Assembly (NCBI RefSeq): GCF_022267515.1
Contig: NZ_JAKFGB010000003.1
Coordinates: 124,001-188,000, forward strand
Direction of reading: 5' to 3'
DNA from: Rubinisphaera margarita
Lineage (GTDB): Bacteria > Planctomycetota > Planctomycetia > Planctomycetales > Planctomycetaceae
Length of the DNA stretch: 64,000 bases
Position numbers and translations under genes: made by a program. Below, piece by piece: positions 36,741 to 45,924 of the stretch. The notes under the pieces are model-generated. The model worked only from the letters and a program-made list of their open reading frames with translations. It was not told the origin of the DNA and made no database searches. Within the stretch, counting starts at the first letter, position 1; each line of letters starts with the position of its first letter.

Positions 36741-37211
36741 ATGCAATTGATCACTCCGTTTCTCTGGTACAACACCGAAGCTGAAGAAGCCGCCCGCTTC
36801 TACACCTCGATCTTTCCAGACTCGAAAATTCTGAGCACGTCCTACTACGGCAGCAACACGCACATGCCGGAGGGAACCGTGATGACGGTGAATTTCGAAC
36901 TGGCCGGACAGAAATTCGTCGCGATGAACGGAGGGCCGAACTATCCGCTGACGCCGGCCATTTCGTTCATGGTCGAAGTCGATTCTCAGGAGGAACTCGA
37001 TCGCTACTGGGATGCGTTGTCTGCCGGAGGGGAGCCGGTTCAGTGTGGCTGGCTGACGGATAAGTTCGGACTGTCGTGGCAGATCACTCCGCCGGAACTG
37101 CTGCAGATGATCGAAGATCCGGATTCCGCTCGAAAAGAACGGGCGATGGGAGCCATGATGCAGATGGTCAAACTCGACCTCAACAAGCTCCGCGAGGCTT
37201 ACAACGCCTGA
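36741..37211 (+). CDS. VOC/PhnB-like family protein
   Basis: 156 residues beginning MQLITPFLWYNTEAEEAARFY, a typical N-terminus of PhnB-like glyoxalase/VOC-superfamily proteins, with ISFMVEVDSQEELDRYWDAL and CGWLTDKFGLSWQITP later. Such proteins are often annotated as 3-demethylubiquinone 3-methyltransferase domain proteins, but the fold has no methyltransferase activity of its own. Its substrate is unknown. It is a single gene with an AGAAGGAATCT-type ribosome binding site. Confidence 0.88.
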   Translation: MQLITPFLWYNTEAEEAARFYTSIFPDSKILSTSYYGSNTHMPEGTVMTVNFELAGQKFVAMNGGPNYPLTPAISFMVEVDSQEELDRYWDALSAGGEPVQCGWLTDKFGLSWQITPPELLQMIEDPDSARKERAMGAMMQMVKLDLNKLREAYNA

Positions 37212-37345
37212 GATCGCGGCTGCCAGATGCGGTAGATCGGTTCTGCTTCCGGACGATGTGCCGGTTTTCCTGACTTGCTGGGAATCCGGCTTGTCGGAAT
37301 CTATTCTTAGCAGGCAATTTTCTAAACAGAGCGGAGCAAGCTGAG

Positions 37346-37663
37346 ATGAATTATCTGGTTATCCACGTCGATCTGGAACAGATCGAGCACTTCGACGGAG
37401 ACGCCATCGTTGCGGATCTGGAGCAGACCGGCGTTGACGTCGAACTGGAAGAAGGGCCTCCCGATGAGGCTTACGTCGATATTTTCTGCACATCGCGGCG
37501 GAAACTTCTGCCCGTCTGGCAACATGTCCAGAAGCTGCTGGCTGCGAACGCCGCTCTCGCTGACGCGTCGATCGTCTGCTGCACCGGGGAAAATGGCTGG
37601 GACGACTACTATCTCCTCCATGGAGCCGGCGAAGACGAAACGGTTGATGTTCTGGAAGCTTAG
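37346..37663 (+). CDS. Conserved-looking acidic hypothetical protein
   Basis: 105 residues starting MNYLVIHVDLEQIEHFDGDA and ending in an acidic tail (GEDETVDVLEA). It has no signal peptide or membrane helix and is clearly acidic. It has the regular alternation of strand and helix of a small alpha/beta protein. I do not recognise the family. Good codon content and an AGGTGAG-like site upstream suggest it is real. Confidence 0.65.
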   Translation: MNYLVIHVDLEQIEHFDGDAIVADLEQTGVDVELEEGPPDEAYVDIFCTSRRKLLPVWQHVQKLLAANAALADASIVCCTGENGWDDYYLLHGAGEDETVDVLEA

Positions 37664-37847
37664 TTCGACTCTTCGCGAGGCTCCGAAGCTTACGAAAGGC
37701 GTTTCAGTCGCGATCGGCTTCCCGAACGATGCATCTTGTCCAAGTCTTAACGATGACTTAGAATAAGTTGCCCCACGGTCTCGCCTTCCAGGACGTAGTC
37801 GTAGTGAGGCCGATGGACGAAAATCGCTTTTCAAGAGGAGCCGTCTG

Positions 37848-39347
37848 ATGCGGAATTCCGCCAACTTTGCGTGGCTGATGTGTTTGTGCCTGTCGTTGTC
37901 CGTGGTTTGGGTGAAGGTGACTCACGCCGAGGAGGATGAGGCGGACACCTACGAACTGATGCGGCTGTTCGTGGATACGTTTGAGGAAATTGACGACAAC
38001 TACGTCAAAGACATTGACCGTCGCGAGCTGATTGAGGCGGCTGTCCAGGGCATGCTGGCCAAACTGGACCCTTATTCCAACTACATCAGCCCCGATGACC
38101 TGGCCTCGTTCGAACAGGATGTGCAGCAGGAGTTCGGCGGCATCGGCATCCAGGTTCACTTCGACCCGGATCATCGGCAAATCGTGGTGATGACACCACT
38201 CCCCGGCACTCCCGCTTACAAAGCCGGAGTTCGCGCTGGCGATCGCATCATCAGCATCGAAGGCCAGAACGTTTCGGAGTTCGAGGTCGGCAAAGAACTC
38301 GCAACTGCGGTGAAACTGCTCAAAGGCCCTGCCGGTGCCAAGGTCACGATCACCGTGAAGCATGAACCGGAAGATCCCCTTCAGGGAGCTGCCGTCACCG
38401 AGACAGACACCGACGAAGTCTTCGAGGACGAGCCGGTGGAAGTGAAAAGCCTGATCGAAAAGCTTGAGATCGAGCGGGACGTGATCAAAGTCGCGACCGT
38501 CATGGGTGATCGTTACAACGCGGACGGCACCTGGGATTTCATGATCGATGACGACAAGAAGATCGGCTACATCCGTCTGTCTCATTTCAGCCGCAACAGT
38601 GCGAGCGAACTCCAGGCGGCCTTGAAGCAGCTGGAAAAAGAAGGCATGCAGGGGCTGATTCTGGATCTCCGCTGGAATCCGGGCGGACTGCTGACTTCCG
38701 CGACAGAGATCTCGGACCTGTTCGTTGAGTCCGGAAAGATCGTGAGCACCAAAGGCCGCAATACTCAGGAACGAACCTGGCGCGCCAAGAAGCGAGGCAC
38801 GTTCAGCGGCTTTCCAATGGCCGTGATGATCAACCGGTTCTCGGCTTCGGCCAGCGAAATCGTAAGCGCCTGCCTGCAGGATCACGGCCGGGCCGTCATC
38901 ATCGGCGAACGGTCCTGGGGCAAAGGGAGCGTGCAGAACATCATCGAACTCGAAGATGGCGACAGTGCCCTGAAACTGACCACCGCCAGCTATCACCGTC
39001 CGAGCGGCAAGAACATCCATCGCTTTCCCAAGGCCAAGCCGGAAGACGAATGGGGCGTGATGCCGGATGACGGATACAAGGTCGAGTTCACGACGAAAGA
39101 GATGATCGAGTACCGAAAGTATCGCAGCGAACGGGATGTGCTGAGCGAAAACGGACCGGAAGAAAGCGACTATGTCGATCAGCAGCTGAAGAAGGCTCTG
39201 GAGCACGTCCTTTCTGAACTCAATCCTGAGGATGAAGCACGGGAGGCCAAGGAAAAGCCGGAAGACGCCGTGGCTCCGGCTGATGGCAAGAAGGCCGCCT
39301 TCATTCCGCGATCGTTCTTTGTGGTGCCCGCGATCACGGTGCTCTAG
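37848..39347 (+). CDS. S41 family C-terminal processing protease
   Basis: 499 residues with a signal peptide (MCLCLSLSVVWVKVTHA), a helical N-terminal region, a PDZ domain (GIGIQVHFDPDHRQIVVMTP, then PGTPAYKAGVRAGDRI) and the S41 catalytic core. The Ser/Lys dyad is in FSASASEIV and SWGKGSVQ. A stretch of about 45 residues rich in Asp and Glu (EPEDPLQGAAVTETDTDEVF) interrupts the region between PDZ and catalytic core. Homologues (CtpA/Tsp) degrade or trim periplasmic proteins. The gene stands alone, followed by a 92-bp repeat. Confidence 0.9.
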   Translation: MRNSANFAWLMCLCLSLSVVWVKVTHAEEDEADTYELMRLFVDTFEEIDDNYVKDIDRRELIEAAVQGMLAKLDPYSNYISPDDLASFEQDVQQEFGGIGIQVHFDPDHRQIVVMTPLPGTPAYKAGVRAGDRIISIEGQNVSEFEVGKELATAVKLLKGPAGAKVTITVKHEPEDPLQGAAVTETDTDEVFEDEPVEVKSLIEKLEIERDVIKVATVMGDRYNADGTWDFMIDDDKKIGYIRLSHFSRNSASELQAALKQLEKEGMQGLILDLRWNPGGLLTSATEISDLFVESGKIVSTKGRNTQERTWRAKKRGTFSGFPMAVMINRFSASASEIVSACLQDHGRAVIIGERSWGKGSVQNIIELEDGDSALKLTTASYHRPSGKNIHRFPKAKPEDEWGVMPDDGYKVEFTTKEMIEYRKYRSERDVLSENGPEESDYVDQQLKKALEHVLSELNPEDEAREAKEKPEDAVAPADGKKAAFIPRSFFVVPAITVL

Positions 39348-39438
39348 AGCAGTTTACTTTTTGGTGTAACCGTTCGGTCCGCGAAAGATGCAGCGTTTCA
39401 GGCGATTCAACGCTCATTCGCGAACATACGGTAGAGCG
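39347..39438. repeat. 92-bp dispersed repeat, copy B
   Basis: This copy begins at the TAG stop codon end of the S41 protease gene. It matches copy A at 35855-35946 with 6 mismatches in 92 bp, in the same orientation and about 3.5 kb away. Confidence 0.85.
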
Positions 39439-39566
39439 GTTTCCAGGCGTAACCGGCAACGGGCCGAGCGATTTGCTCTGGAATCTGTGCATTGAAGTGA
39501 CGGTCCATTGCCGGGCTTGCCCGCAGTGGACCTTTTTTATTGTCGAAGTGGAACCGAACTCGACTT

Positions 39567-40598
39567 ATGGCCGAATTGCTGCTCTCTCTCGAATCGACAT
39601 GCGACGAAACTGCTGCCGCCGTGATCCAACGAGACGGAACGGTCTTAAGTTCGATCGTTTCTTCTCAGACTGATCTCCATGAGCGTTACGGCGGCGTTGT
39701 GCCTGAAGTGGCCGCTCGCGCCCACCTCGAACGCATTCTGCCCGTCATCGATCGATCACTGCAACAGGCGGGCGTGCAGCTGAATCAGCTCTCCGCGGTT
39801 GCCGTCGCTACTCATCCGGGCCTGATTGGGTCATTGCTTGTGGGGGTGACCGCGGCCAAGACGCTGGCGATGACACTCGACGTTCCGTTGATCGCCATCG
39901 ACCATGTCACCGCCCACATCTACGCCTGTCAGATGGTGTCCAGAGAGAAGATCTTTCCAGCGGTTGGCCTGGTGGTGAGTGGCGGCCACACGAACCTCTA
40001 CGATTGCCGCGATGCCCTGACGGCGACTCTACTCGGGTCGACGATCGATGACGCCGCCGGGGAAGCCTTCGATAAAGTCGCGGCTATTCTTGAGCTGCCG
40101 TATCCGGGGGGGCCTTCGATTCAGAAGTGTGGCGAGCAGGGGAATGAAGATGCCTTTCCGTTCCCGCGTTCGTTCTACGATCAGTCACGACTCGCGTTCA
40201 GTTTCAGCGGATTGAAGACAGCCGTGCTCTACGAAGTTCGGGGCAAACCGGGGCACCAGAACGTCCCGCCGCCGATGACCGATCAGCGCCGAGCTGATAT
40301 CGCGGCCTCCTTCGAGAAAGCGGTTGTTGAAGTCCTGGTCCGAAAGTGCGAACAGGCACTCGCGCAGACGGGGGCGAAAAATCTGTGCGTCGGAGGCGGA
40401 GTGGCAGCAAATCGACGGCTGAGAATTGCTCTGCAGAAAATGGCCGGGAAGCGTAGGATTAAGCTGGTCGTCGCTCCCATGGAGTACTGCACCGACAACG
40501 CGGCGATGGGGGCGATCGCCTGGGAGAAGTACGAACGCGGACTGTTTGCCCCACTTAATATCGATCCGACTCCCGGGCTTGTTCGCGCTCCGATGTGA
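39567..40598 (+). CDS. tsaD: tRNA N6-adenosine threonylcarbamoyltransferase
   Basis: 343 residues from the ATG at 39567. TsaD transfers threonylcarbamoyl onto A37 of ANN-decoding tRNAs, in a complex with TsaB and TsaE. The metal ligands are in DHVTAHIYAC, the nucleotide-binding parts in LVVSGGHTNLY and VGGGVAANRRL, and the N-terminus LSLESTCDETAAAVI is diagnostic. A TTG 27 bases upstream is unlikely to be used. It faces a small hypothetical gene, and a shared terminator sits between them. TsaB/TsaE are not in the window. Confidence 0.95.
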   Translation: MAELLLSLESTCDETAAAVIQRDGTVLSSIVSSQTDLHERYGGVVPEVAARAHLERILPVIDRSLQQAGVQLNQLSAVAVATHPGLIGSLLVGVTAAKTLAMTLDVPLIAIDHVTAHIYACQMVSREKIFPAVGLVVSGGHTNLYDCRDALTATLLGSTIDDAAGEAFDKVAAILELPYPGGPSIQKCGEQGNEDAFPFPRSFYDQSRLAFSFSGLKTAVLYEVRGKPGHQNVPPPMTDQRRADIAASFEKAVVEVLVRKCEQALAQTGAKNLCVGGGVAANRRLRIALQKMAGKRRIKLVVAPMEYCTDNAAMGAIAWEKYERGLFAPLNIDPTPGLVRAPM

Positions 40599-40654
40599 AG
40601 CCGCCCGCAGGCCGCTCCGTCGCGGATTGCTTTCACCCAGGCAAAATGAAGAAA

Positions 40655-40680
40655 AGCCGCGACGGGAATCCCATCGCGGC
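40655..40680. terminator. Bidirectional terminator between tsaD and the converging small gene
   Basis: GCCGCGACGGG and CCCATCGCGGC form an 11-bp stem with one mismatch (40656-40680). TCTTT follows on the plus strand, and TTTTC on the minus strand, so it can serve both converging genes. Confidence 0.75.
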
Positions 40681-40709
40681 TCTTTAGATTCTCTGTGCGC
40701 GCTGGCAGC

Positions 40710-40925
40710 TTACGAATTCATTGCCATTTCAGCAGGGGCGTTTCCTTCAATCACATCTGCCAGGCGGCGAACTTCTTCGAGTTCTTCGCGGCGGGCTTTG
40801 ATGGTTTCCGCAGTCGGATCTTCGCGGCGGAGACGGATGGAGCTGGCAATATAACGAAGGCCTTCGAGCAGGAGTTCCTGTTGACGGCCGGTGATTTCCA
40901 CAGTCATGCGATCATTCGTGGACAT
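40710..40925 (-). CDS. Small helical hypothetical protein
   Basis: 71 residues starting MSTNDRMTVEITGRQQELLL. The middle is strongly helical and charged (RREDPTAETIKARREELEEV). No membrane segment or signal. It converges with tsaD and has its own side of a shared terminator, which favours a real gene. Function unknown. Confidence 0.6.
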   Translation of the reverse strand: MSTNDRMTVEITGRQQELLLEGLRYIASSIRLRREDPTAETIKARREELEEVRRLADVIEGNAPAEMAMNS

Positions 40926-41372
40926 GATTCAAAATCCTTATTTGAAACGCGGCTGCAGAACTTCCTGTTTCAGTGGCCGACTTTGTAAACGTTCCCGTCG
41001 TCTGGCAGGTCAGCCCGACCTGTCTGTGTGACGATTACTGGATGTTATGGTAGCAACTGTCAGACCAAACTCAATCGATTACAGTTCTGGCTGCGGGCAA
41101 ACTCTCGGAAAGGGGAGAACTGAGAACGGTTACGCCCCGGCGGAGTGGTCGGAACGTGTCAGTATTGACCCACGTCTTTATTATCGAACTTCCCGGCGTC
41201 CAAATTTGCTTTCGCTGTCCGGGAGCTTACGACGGCTACAGACGGTCTTTTGCGAAATTATGCAAATCCGTTTCAATCGTTACGCAAACCTTACAACGGC
41301 CAGTGGTCTTCGTCCGGCCCGGGCGCCCGTCAACTCAACAGGCGACGCTGAAAGACCCGGCAGGCGGATCGT
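40926..41372. other. Intergenic region between the small gene and floA
   Basis: About 447 bp. No coding region convinces; long frames on the plus strand are antisense to floA. It should contain the promoter of the small hypothetical gene. Confidence 0.4.
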
Positions 41373-42332
41373 TCAATTTGAGCCGTTGTTCTCATGTGTG
41401 TCGTGTGCACGCCAGTTGCCGTTGCGGAACGATTCGGCCATGGCTTTGGGAACATTCGCCTCAGCCAGGACGACGCGAGCCCGGTTTTCCTGGGTGAGGG
41501 CGACCATCTCGGCTTCGGTAGCGACGGCACGAGCCCGCTTTTCTTCCGCCCGGGCACGGGCCACACGCATGTCTGCTTCGGCCTGATCGCCCTGCAGTCG
41601 AGCCCCCACGTTGTCTCCCACATCGATATCGGCGATGTCGATCGAAACGATCTCGTAAGCGGTTTGCGAATCGAGACTCTTGTTAAGCACGGCTTTCGCG
41701 ATCAGCATCGGATTGGCGAGCACATCTTTGTGGCTTTCGCTCGAGCCAATGGCCGAGACGATTCCCTCACCAACGCGGGCAATAATTGTATCTTCTGTGG
41801 CTCCACCAATCAGCTGAGCCAGGTTCGTCCGAACAGTCACGCGGGCACGGGCTTTGAGTTGAATGCCATCCTTCGCCACCCCGTCCAGCGTATTCCGGGA
41901 ATGACGACGGGGATCCGGGCAGTCGATGACTTTGGGGTCGACGCTCGTTCGCACAGCGTCCACGACATCGCGGCCCGCCAAATCGATCGCCGAAGCCGTG
42001 TCCCAGTCGAGATCGATGCTTGCTCGCTGAGCGGCGATCATCGCCTGAACGACGCGGCGAATGTTTCCGCCGGCCAGATAGTGAGCTTCAAATGCAGCCG
42101 TTGGAATCTTCGGCAAACCGGCCTGCACGGCCATCACGCGGGCATCGATGATACTCGTCGGGTTCACCTTACGCAGCGACATCAGCACGAGGCGAATCGG
42201 ATTGACGTGGGCTCCGGTTACGAAACCACGCAGCCAGAGATGGAAGTACTTCGTGAAGAGTACGAACAGCACGATACCCATGATGACCGCGAGAACGATC
42301 GCGGCGAAGATGATTAACTCTTGTGGGATCAT
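41373..42332 (-). CDS. floA: Flotillin-like protein FloA
   Basis: 319 residues, close to bacterial FloA (YqfA). It has a hydrophobic N-terminal hairpin (IIFAAIVLAVIMGIVLFVLF), the conserved AQAGL-like block AVQAGLPKIPTAAFEAHYLAGG, and the C-terminal charged region ADMRVARARAEEKRARAVATE. FloA scaffolds membrane microdomains. In Firmicutes it is often with yqeZ; here it stands alone. The C-terminus ends in a His/Asn-rich tail (WRAHDTHENNGSN). It is a different SPFH type from the pair at 9.5-12.9 kb. Confidence 0.93.
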   Translation of the reverse strand: MIPQELIIFAAIVLAVIMGIVLFVLFTKYFHLWLRGFVTGAHVNPIRLVLMSLRKVNPTSIIDARVMAVQAGLPKIPTAAFEAHYLAGGNIRRVVQAMIAAQRASIDLDWDTASAIDLAGRDVVDAVRTSVDPKVIDCPDPRRHSRNTLDGVAKDGIQLKARARVTVRTNLAQLIGGATEDTIIARVGEGIVSAIGSSESHKDVLANPMLIAKAVLNKSLDSQTAYEIVSIDIADIDVGDNVGARLQGDQAEADMRVARARAEEKRARAVATEAEMVALTQENRARVVLAEANVPKAMAESFRNGNWRAHDTHENNGSN

Positions 42333-42663
42333 GGTGGTTGTCTTTCTCAGGTGCGGCAGAGTTTTATGAACCCCGGGAGGGCAATGGTTCGCCTTCGATT
42401 GAGTTTACTTCGCCAAACTTCCTCCATGCAAGCATTGCTGCGGCAGGTTCGCCGTTCCGAGCCGGAACAGTTGGCAAACGAGCCCGCCCCGGCTCGGAAT
42501 CCCTCGAATGCCCCCTGCCGCAGGGACTGTCTGAAGTTGGCTATTGAGAAAGTCGTCTTACTTCCGGTATAAAGGGAGATAGATCGGCCCGGACTGATGC
42601 GTCCCGGCCGCAGCTTCCGGTGCGTTTCCGCTCCGTGACTCTCCGCTCTTCCGAGGTCGCTGC
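42333..42663. other. Divergent region between floA and the PSCyt gene
   Basis: A 331-bp gap with a promoter-like sequence at 42544-42573 for the PSCyt gene. Short frames on both strands are not convincing genes. Confidence 0.4.
42544..42573 (+). promoter_or_regulatory. Putative sigma70-type promoter of the PSCyt/PSD1 gene
   Basis: TTGAGA (42544-42549), an 18-bp spacer and TATAAA (42568-42573), 91 bp before the start codon. A fair match to the housekeeping consensus. Confidence 0.4.
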
Positions 42664-45600
42664 ATGAAGATTGTATTCGCAACAACGCGAACTCGTAGTG
42701 TCCGATCGCTGCGACTTTTTCCGAGCTTACTCGTAATCGCGTTCTGTTTTCTATGCGCGGCGTCTCCCGTGCTCAGCGGACCGGTCGACTTTGAGAAGCA
42801 CGTCCAGCCGATTCTCCGGCAGCATTGCTTCCGCTGTCATGGCGAATCTCACGACAAAGGCGGTCTGCGGCTGTCTCGACGCGAAGCGGCACTCGGTTCC
42901 GCGGATTCCGGCGAATCGATTATCACGCCCGGGAAGCCCGACGAGAGCCTGTTAATTCACCGAATCGCGGATCCTGATTACGGCGATGTGATGCCGCTCG
43001 ATGGAGAACCGCTGTCGACCGAGCAGATCGCAGTGCTCCGGCAATGGATTACCGAGGGATCGAACTGGCCCGATTCCGCCGCTGTCAGTCGACACTGGGC
43101 GTACGAACCGATCGCTCGTCCGGAGCTGCCCGAAGTTCAAGAACAACCGTGGATCCGCACTCCGGTGGATCACTTCATCCTCTCGCGTCTCGATGAAGAA
43201 AAACTGAAGCCGGCTCCTGATCAGGATCGCGCCGGCTGGCTGCGGCGAGTTTCGCTCGCTCTGATCGGCTTGCCGCCGACTCCGGAAGACGTCGCCGAGT
43301 TCGTGAGTGATGATTCCGTCGACGCCGAACGAAAAGTTGTCGACCGCCTGCTGGCATCACCCCGGTTCGGAGAGAAGTGGGCCGTGGGCTGGCTCGATCT
43401 GGCTCGCTACGCGGACTCCAACGGCTTTCAGGCCGATCAACTCCGCGACAGCTGGGCCTACCGAGACTGGGTGATTGAGGCCTTCAATCAGAACAAGCCG
43501 TTTGACGAATTCGTGATCGAACAACTCGCCGGTGATCTGCTTCCGGACGCCACCGCGGATCAGCGGATCGCAACCGGTTTTCATCGGACGGTCACCTGCA
43601 ATGTGGAAGCGGGAGTGCATCCTGAAGAGAACCGCATCAATCAAGTGTTCGACCGGGTTAACACAACCGGCACGGTCTTCATGGGGACTTCGATGGAATG
43701 CGCCCAGTGTCACGATCACAAGTACGATCCGTTTACACAGACCGACTACTATCAGCTGTTTGCCTACTTTAATAACACCCCGCTTGAAGTGAAGCAGACG
43801 GCTGGGGTCACGTTCGACTTTTACGGCCCGTCGATGGAACTTCCGATGGAGCCTGAAGAAGCGGATCGTCGTTCCGAGTTAAAAGCCGAACTCGCCAAGT
43901 TGCAGGAACAGCGAGACCAGCGACTGCAGGAGGCTGAGACTGAGTATGAACAATGGCTGGCCGACTTGCGGGATGACGCCGGGGAAGCCGACTGGCAGCC
44001 GCTCACTGTCGTTGAGTTTAACACGACCGGCGGCGAAACCTGGGAAGCTCTCGACGATCAGTCGATTCTGGTCACCGGCAAGGTCCCCGACAAAACCACC
44101 TACACCGCCATCGTGCAGTCGGAGTTGAAGAAACTCACGGCGCTCCGCATCGAAGCGCTGACGCATCCTGAGATTCCGGGACACGGGCCGGGGCGTGGCG
44201 ATCCGGTTCGCAGCAATTTCATTCTGAGTGAGTTCGTGGTCACGAAAATCGGAAGCGACCGCGATCAGAAGATCGAACTGACGGCAGCCGCCGCTGATTA
44301 CTCGCAGCCACGCTGGGAAGTTCCCAAGGCAATCGACGGCGATCCGTCGACCGGATGGGCCATCGGTCAGGAGTTTCAGAAGCCGCACTGGGCCCGCTTC
44401 CAGCTGCTCAAGCCAACAACCTTCGCCAATGACGACCGACTGCGGATCGAGATGGTGCAGAACTACGGGCGCGGGCGAACGATTGGCCGTTTCCGCCTTT
44501 CGGCCTTTGCGGGCGATCCACTTCTGCTCGATGTTCCAGAAGAACTTCAGCAGCTGGCCGCGAAAGAGAAGCGGTCCAGGGCGGAGGAGAATAAACTCCG
44601 CGACCACTTCAATGAAGCGGACCCTCAGCTGACCCGGCTTGATCGCAAGATGAAGGCGGTTGAGAAACAGCTCAATGCGCTGGCCCCGCCGACAACTCTG
44701 GTGATGGTCGAAATGGAGGAGCCGCGAAAGACCTGCGTGCTGAATCGCGGCGATTACCTCTCGCCCGGTCAGGAGGTTTCTCCGGCTGTTCCCGCGTTGT
44801 TTCAGGGCAGTGCAGGGGAGTACCCGGAGAATCGACTCGGATTCGCCCAGTGGCTGGTCAGCGATGAGAATCCACTTCTTGCCCGGGTAACCGTCAACCG
44901 CTGGTGGGCCGAGCTGTTCGGTCACGGTCTGGTGGCGACGACGGAAGACTTTGGGACTCAGGGAGAGCCGCCGACGCATCCGGAACTGCTCGACTGGCTC
45001 GCCAGCGAACTTCGTGAAAACGAGTGGTCGATGAAACATGTACTGAGGCAGATCGTTCTTTCCTCCACTTTCCGGCAGTCGTCGCGATTCACACCGGAGC
45101 TGCTGGAAGGTGATCCGAAGAATGAACTCTACGCACGTGGACCGCGCTTTCGCCTGACGGCTGAGATCGTTCGCGACAATGCGCTGGCCATCAGCGGGCT
45201 GTTGTCTGAAGAGATGTCCGGTCCGCCGGTCATGCCCTACCAGCCCGATGGGATCTGGCGTTCGATTGGTCGGAACCAGCCGAAATGGGTGACCGCCAAA
45301 GACGAGGATCGCTTCCGTCGTGGCGTGTATATCGTCTGGAAGCGGGATGCGCCCTACACCTCGCTCGTCAGCTTCGATGCTCCCGATCGAACCGCGTGTG
45401 TTCCACAGCGGCCCCGGACGAACACTCCGCTCCAGGCCCTGACGCTGCTCAATGATCCGGCGTATGCCGAAATGGCGCTCGGGTTGACCCTGCGGATGCT
45501 GGAGGAATCTGTCGATGAAACCGATCACAGCCGAATTGATCGCGGCTTTCAAATCGCCGTCGCTCGGGACGCCCGACCCAAAGAAGTCGAAGTTCTTTAT

Positions 45601-45777
45601 GGTCTGCTGCAGTCGGAACGGCAGCGTGTCCAGGACGACCCGAAGCTGGTCGAACAACGGACCGGTCTGAAACTACCGGGTTTTCCGGAGAGAAACGTCG
45701 ATCAGAAAGAAGCGGCCGCATGGTTCGCGGTCGCGAACGTGCTGTTGAATCTCGACGAAACAGTCACTCAGGAATAG
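42664..45777 (+). CDS. PSCyt1-PSCyt2-PSD1 domain protein (DUF1549/DUF1553)
   Basis: 1,037 residues with a signal peptide. PSCyt1 is a cytochrome c-like domain with a heme motif CFRCH (Cys55, Cys58, His59). PSCyt2/DUF1549 follows with WLDLARYADSNG and a second CxxCH (CAQCHDHKYDP). A central discoidin-like insert (about residues 430-640) and the C-terminal PSD1/DUF1553 domain (RVTVNRWWAELFGHGLVATTEDFG, CVPQRPRTNTPLQALTLLNDP) complete it. Such proteins are a hallmark of planctomycetes, are probably periplasmic, and are often linked with polysaccharide degradation; the function is not proven. The DUF1501 gene 147 bp downstream is the usual partner. Confidence 0.95.
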   Translation: MKIVFATTRTRSVRSLRLFPSLLVIAFCFLCAASPVLSGPVDFEKHVQPILRQHCFRCHGESHDKGGLRLSRREAALGSADSGESIITPGKPDESLLIHRIADPDYGDVMPLDGEPLSTEQIAVLRQWITEGSNWPDSAAVSRHWAYEPIARPELPEVQEQPWIRTPVDHFILSRLDEEKLKPAPDQDRAGWLRRVSLALIGLPPTPEDVAEFVSDDSVDAERKVVDRLLASPRFGEKWAVGWLDLARYADSNGFQADQLRDSWAYRDWVIEAFNQNKPFDEFVIEQLAGDLLPDATADQRIATGFHRTVTCNVEAGVHPEENRINQVFDRVNTTGTVFMGTSMECAQCHDHKYDPFTQTDYYQLFAYFNNTPLEVKQTAGVTFDFYGPSMELPMEPEEADRRSELKAELAKLQEQRDQRLQEAETEYEQWLADLRDDAGEADWQPLTVVEFNTTGGETWEALDDQSILVTGKVPDKTTYTAIVQSELKKLTALRIEALTHPEIPGHGPGRGDPVRSNFILSEFVVTKIGSDRDQKIELTAAAADYSQPRWEVPKAIDGDPSTGWAIGQEFQKPHWARFQLLKPTTFANDDRLRIEMVQNYGRGRTIGRFRLSAFAGDPLLLDVPEELQQLAAKEKRSRAEENKLRDHFNEADPQLTRLDRKMKAVEKQLNALAPPTTLVMVEMEEPRKTCVLNRGDYLSPGQEVSPAVPALFQGSAGEYPENRLGFAQWLVSDENPLLARVTVNRWWAELFGHGLVATTEDFGTQGEPPTHPELLDWLASELRENEWSMKHVLRQIVLSSTFRQSSRFTPELLEGDPKNELYARGPRFRLTAEIVRDNALAISGLLSEEMSGPPVMPYQPDGIWRSIGRNQPKWVTAKDEDRFRRGVYIVWKRDAPYTSLVSFDAPDRTACVPQRPRTNTPLQALTLLNDPAYAEMALGLTLRMLEESVDETDHSRIDRGFQIAVARDARPKEVEVLYGLLQSERQRVQDDPKLVEQRTGLKLPGFPERNVDQKEAAAWFAVANVLLNLDETVTQE

Positions 45778-45924
45778 CAGAACAACCCGTCCAACGTTCG
45801 ATTCTGCTCTCGATCGTCGAAGTGGATGTCTCTTCCAGAGATCAGGAGCAGGCGGACAACAGTTGTGTCATCGTGATCGTGATCGATCAGGACAATTCGC
45901 CCGAAGCGGGCAGGAGTAACGCAG

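Noticed and set aside
37758..39206. 482-codon minus-strand frame
   Set aside because: Fully antisense to the S41 protease gene, which has clear catalytic motifs and signal peptide.
41047..41586. Plus-strand frame antisense to the end of floA
   Set aside because: Overlaps floA on the opposite strand and has no recognisable content.
43879..45657. 592-codon minus-strand frame
   Set aside because: Antisense to the PSCyt/PSD1 gene.
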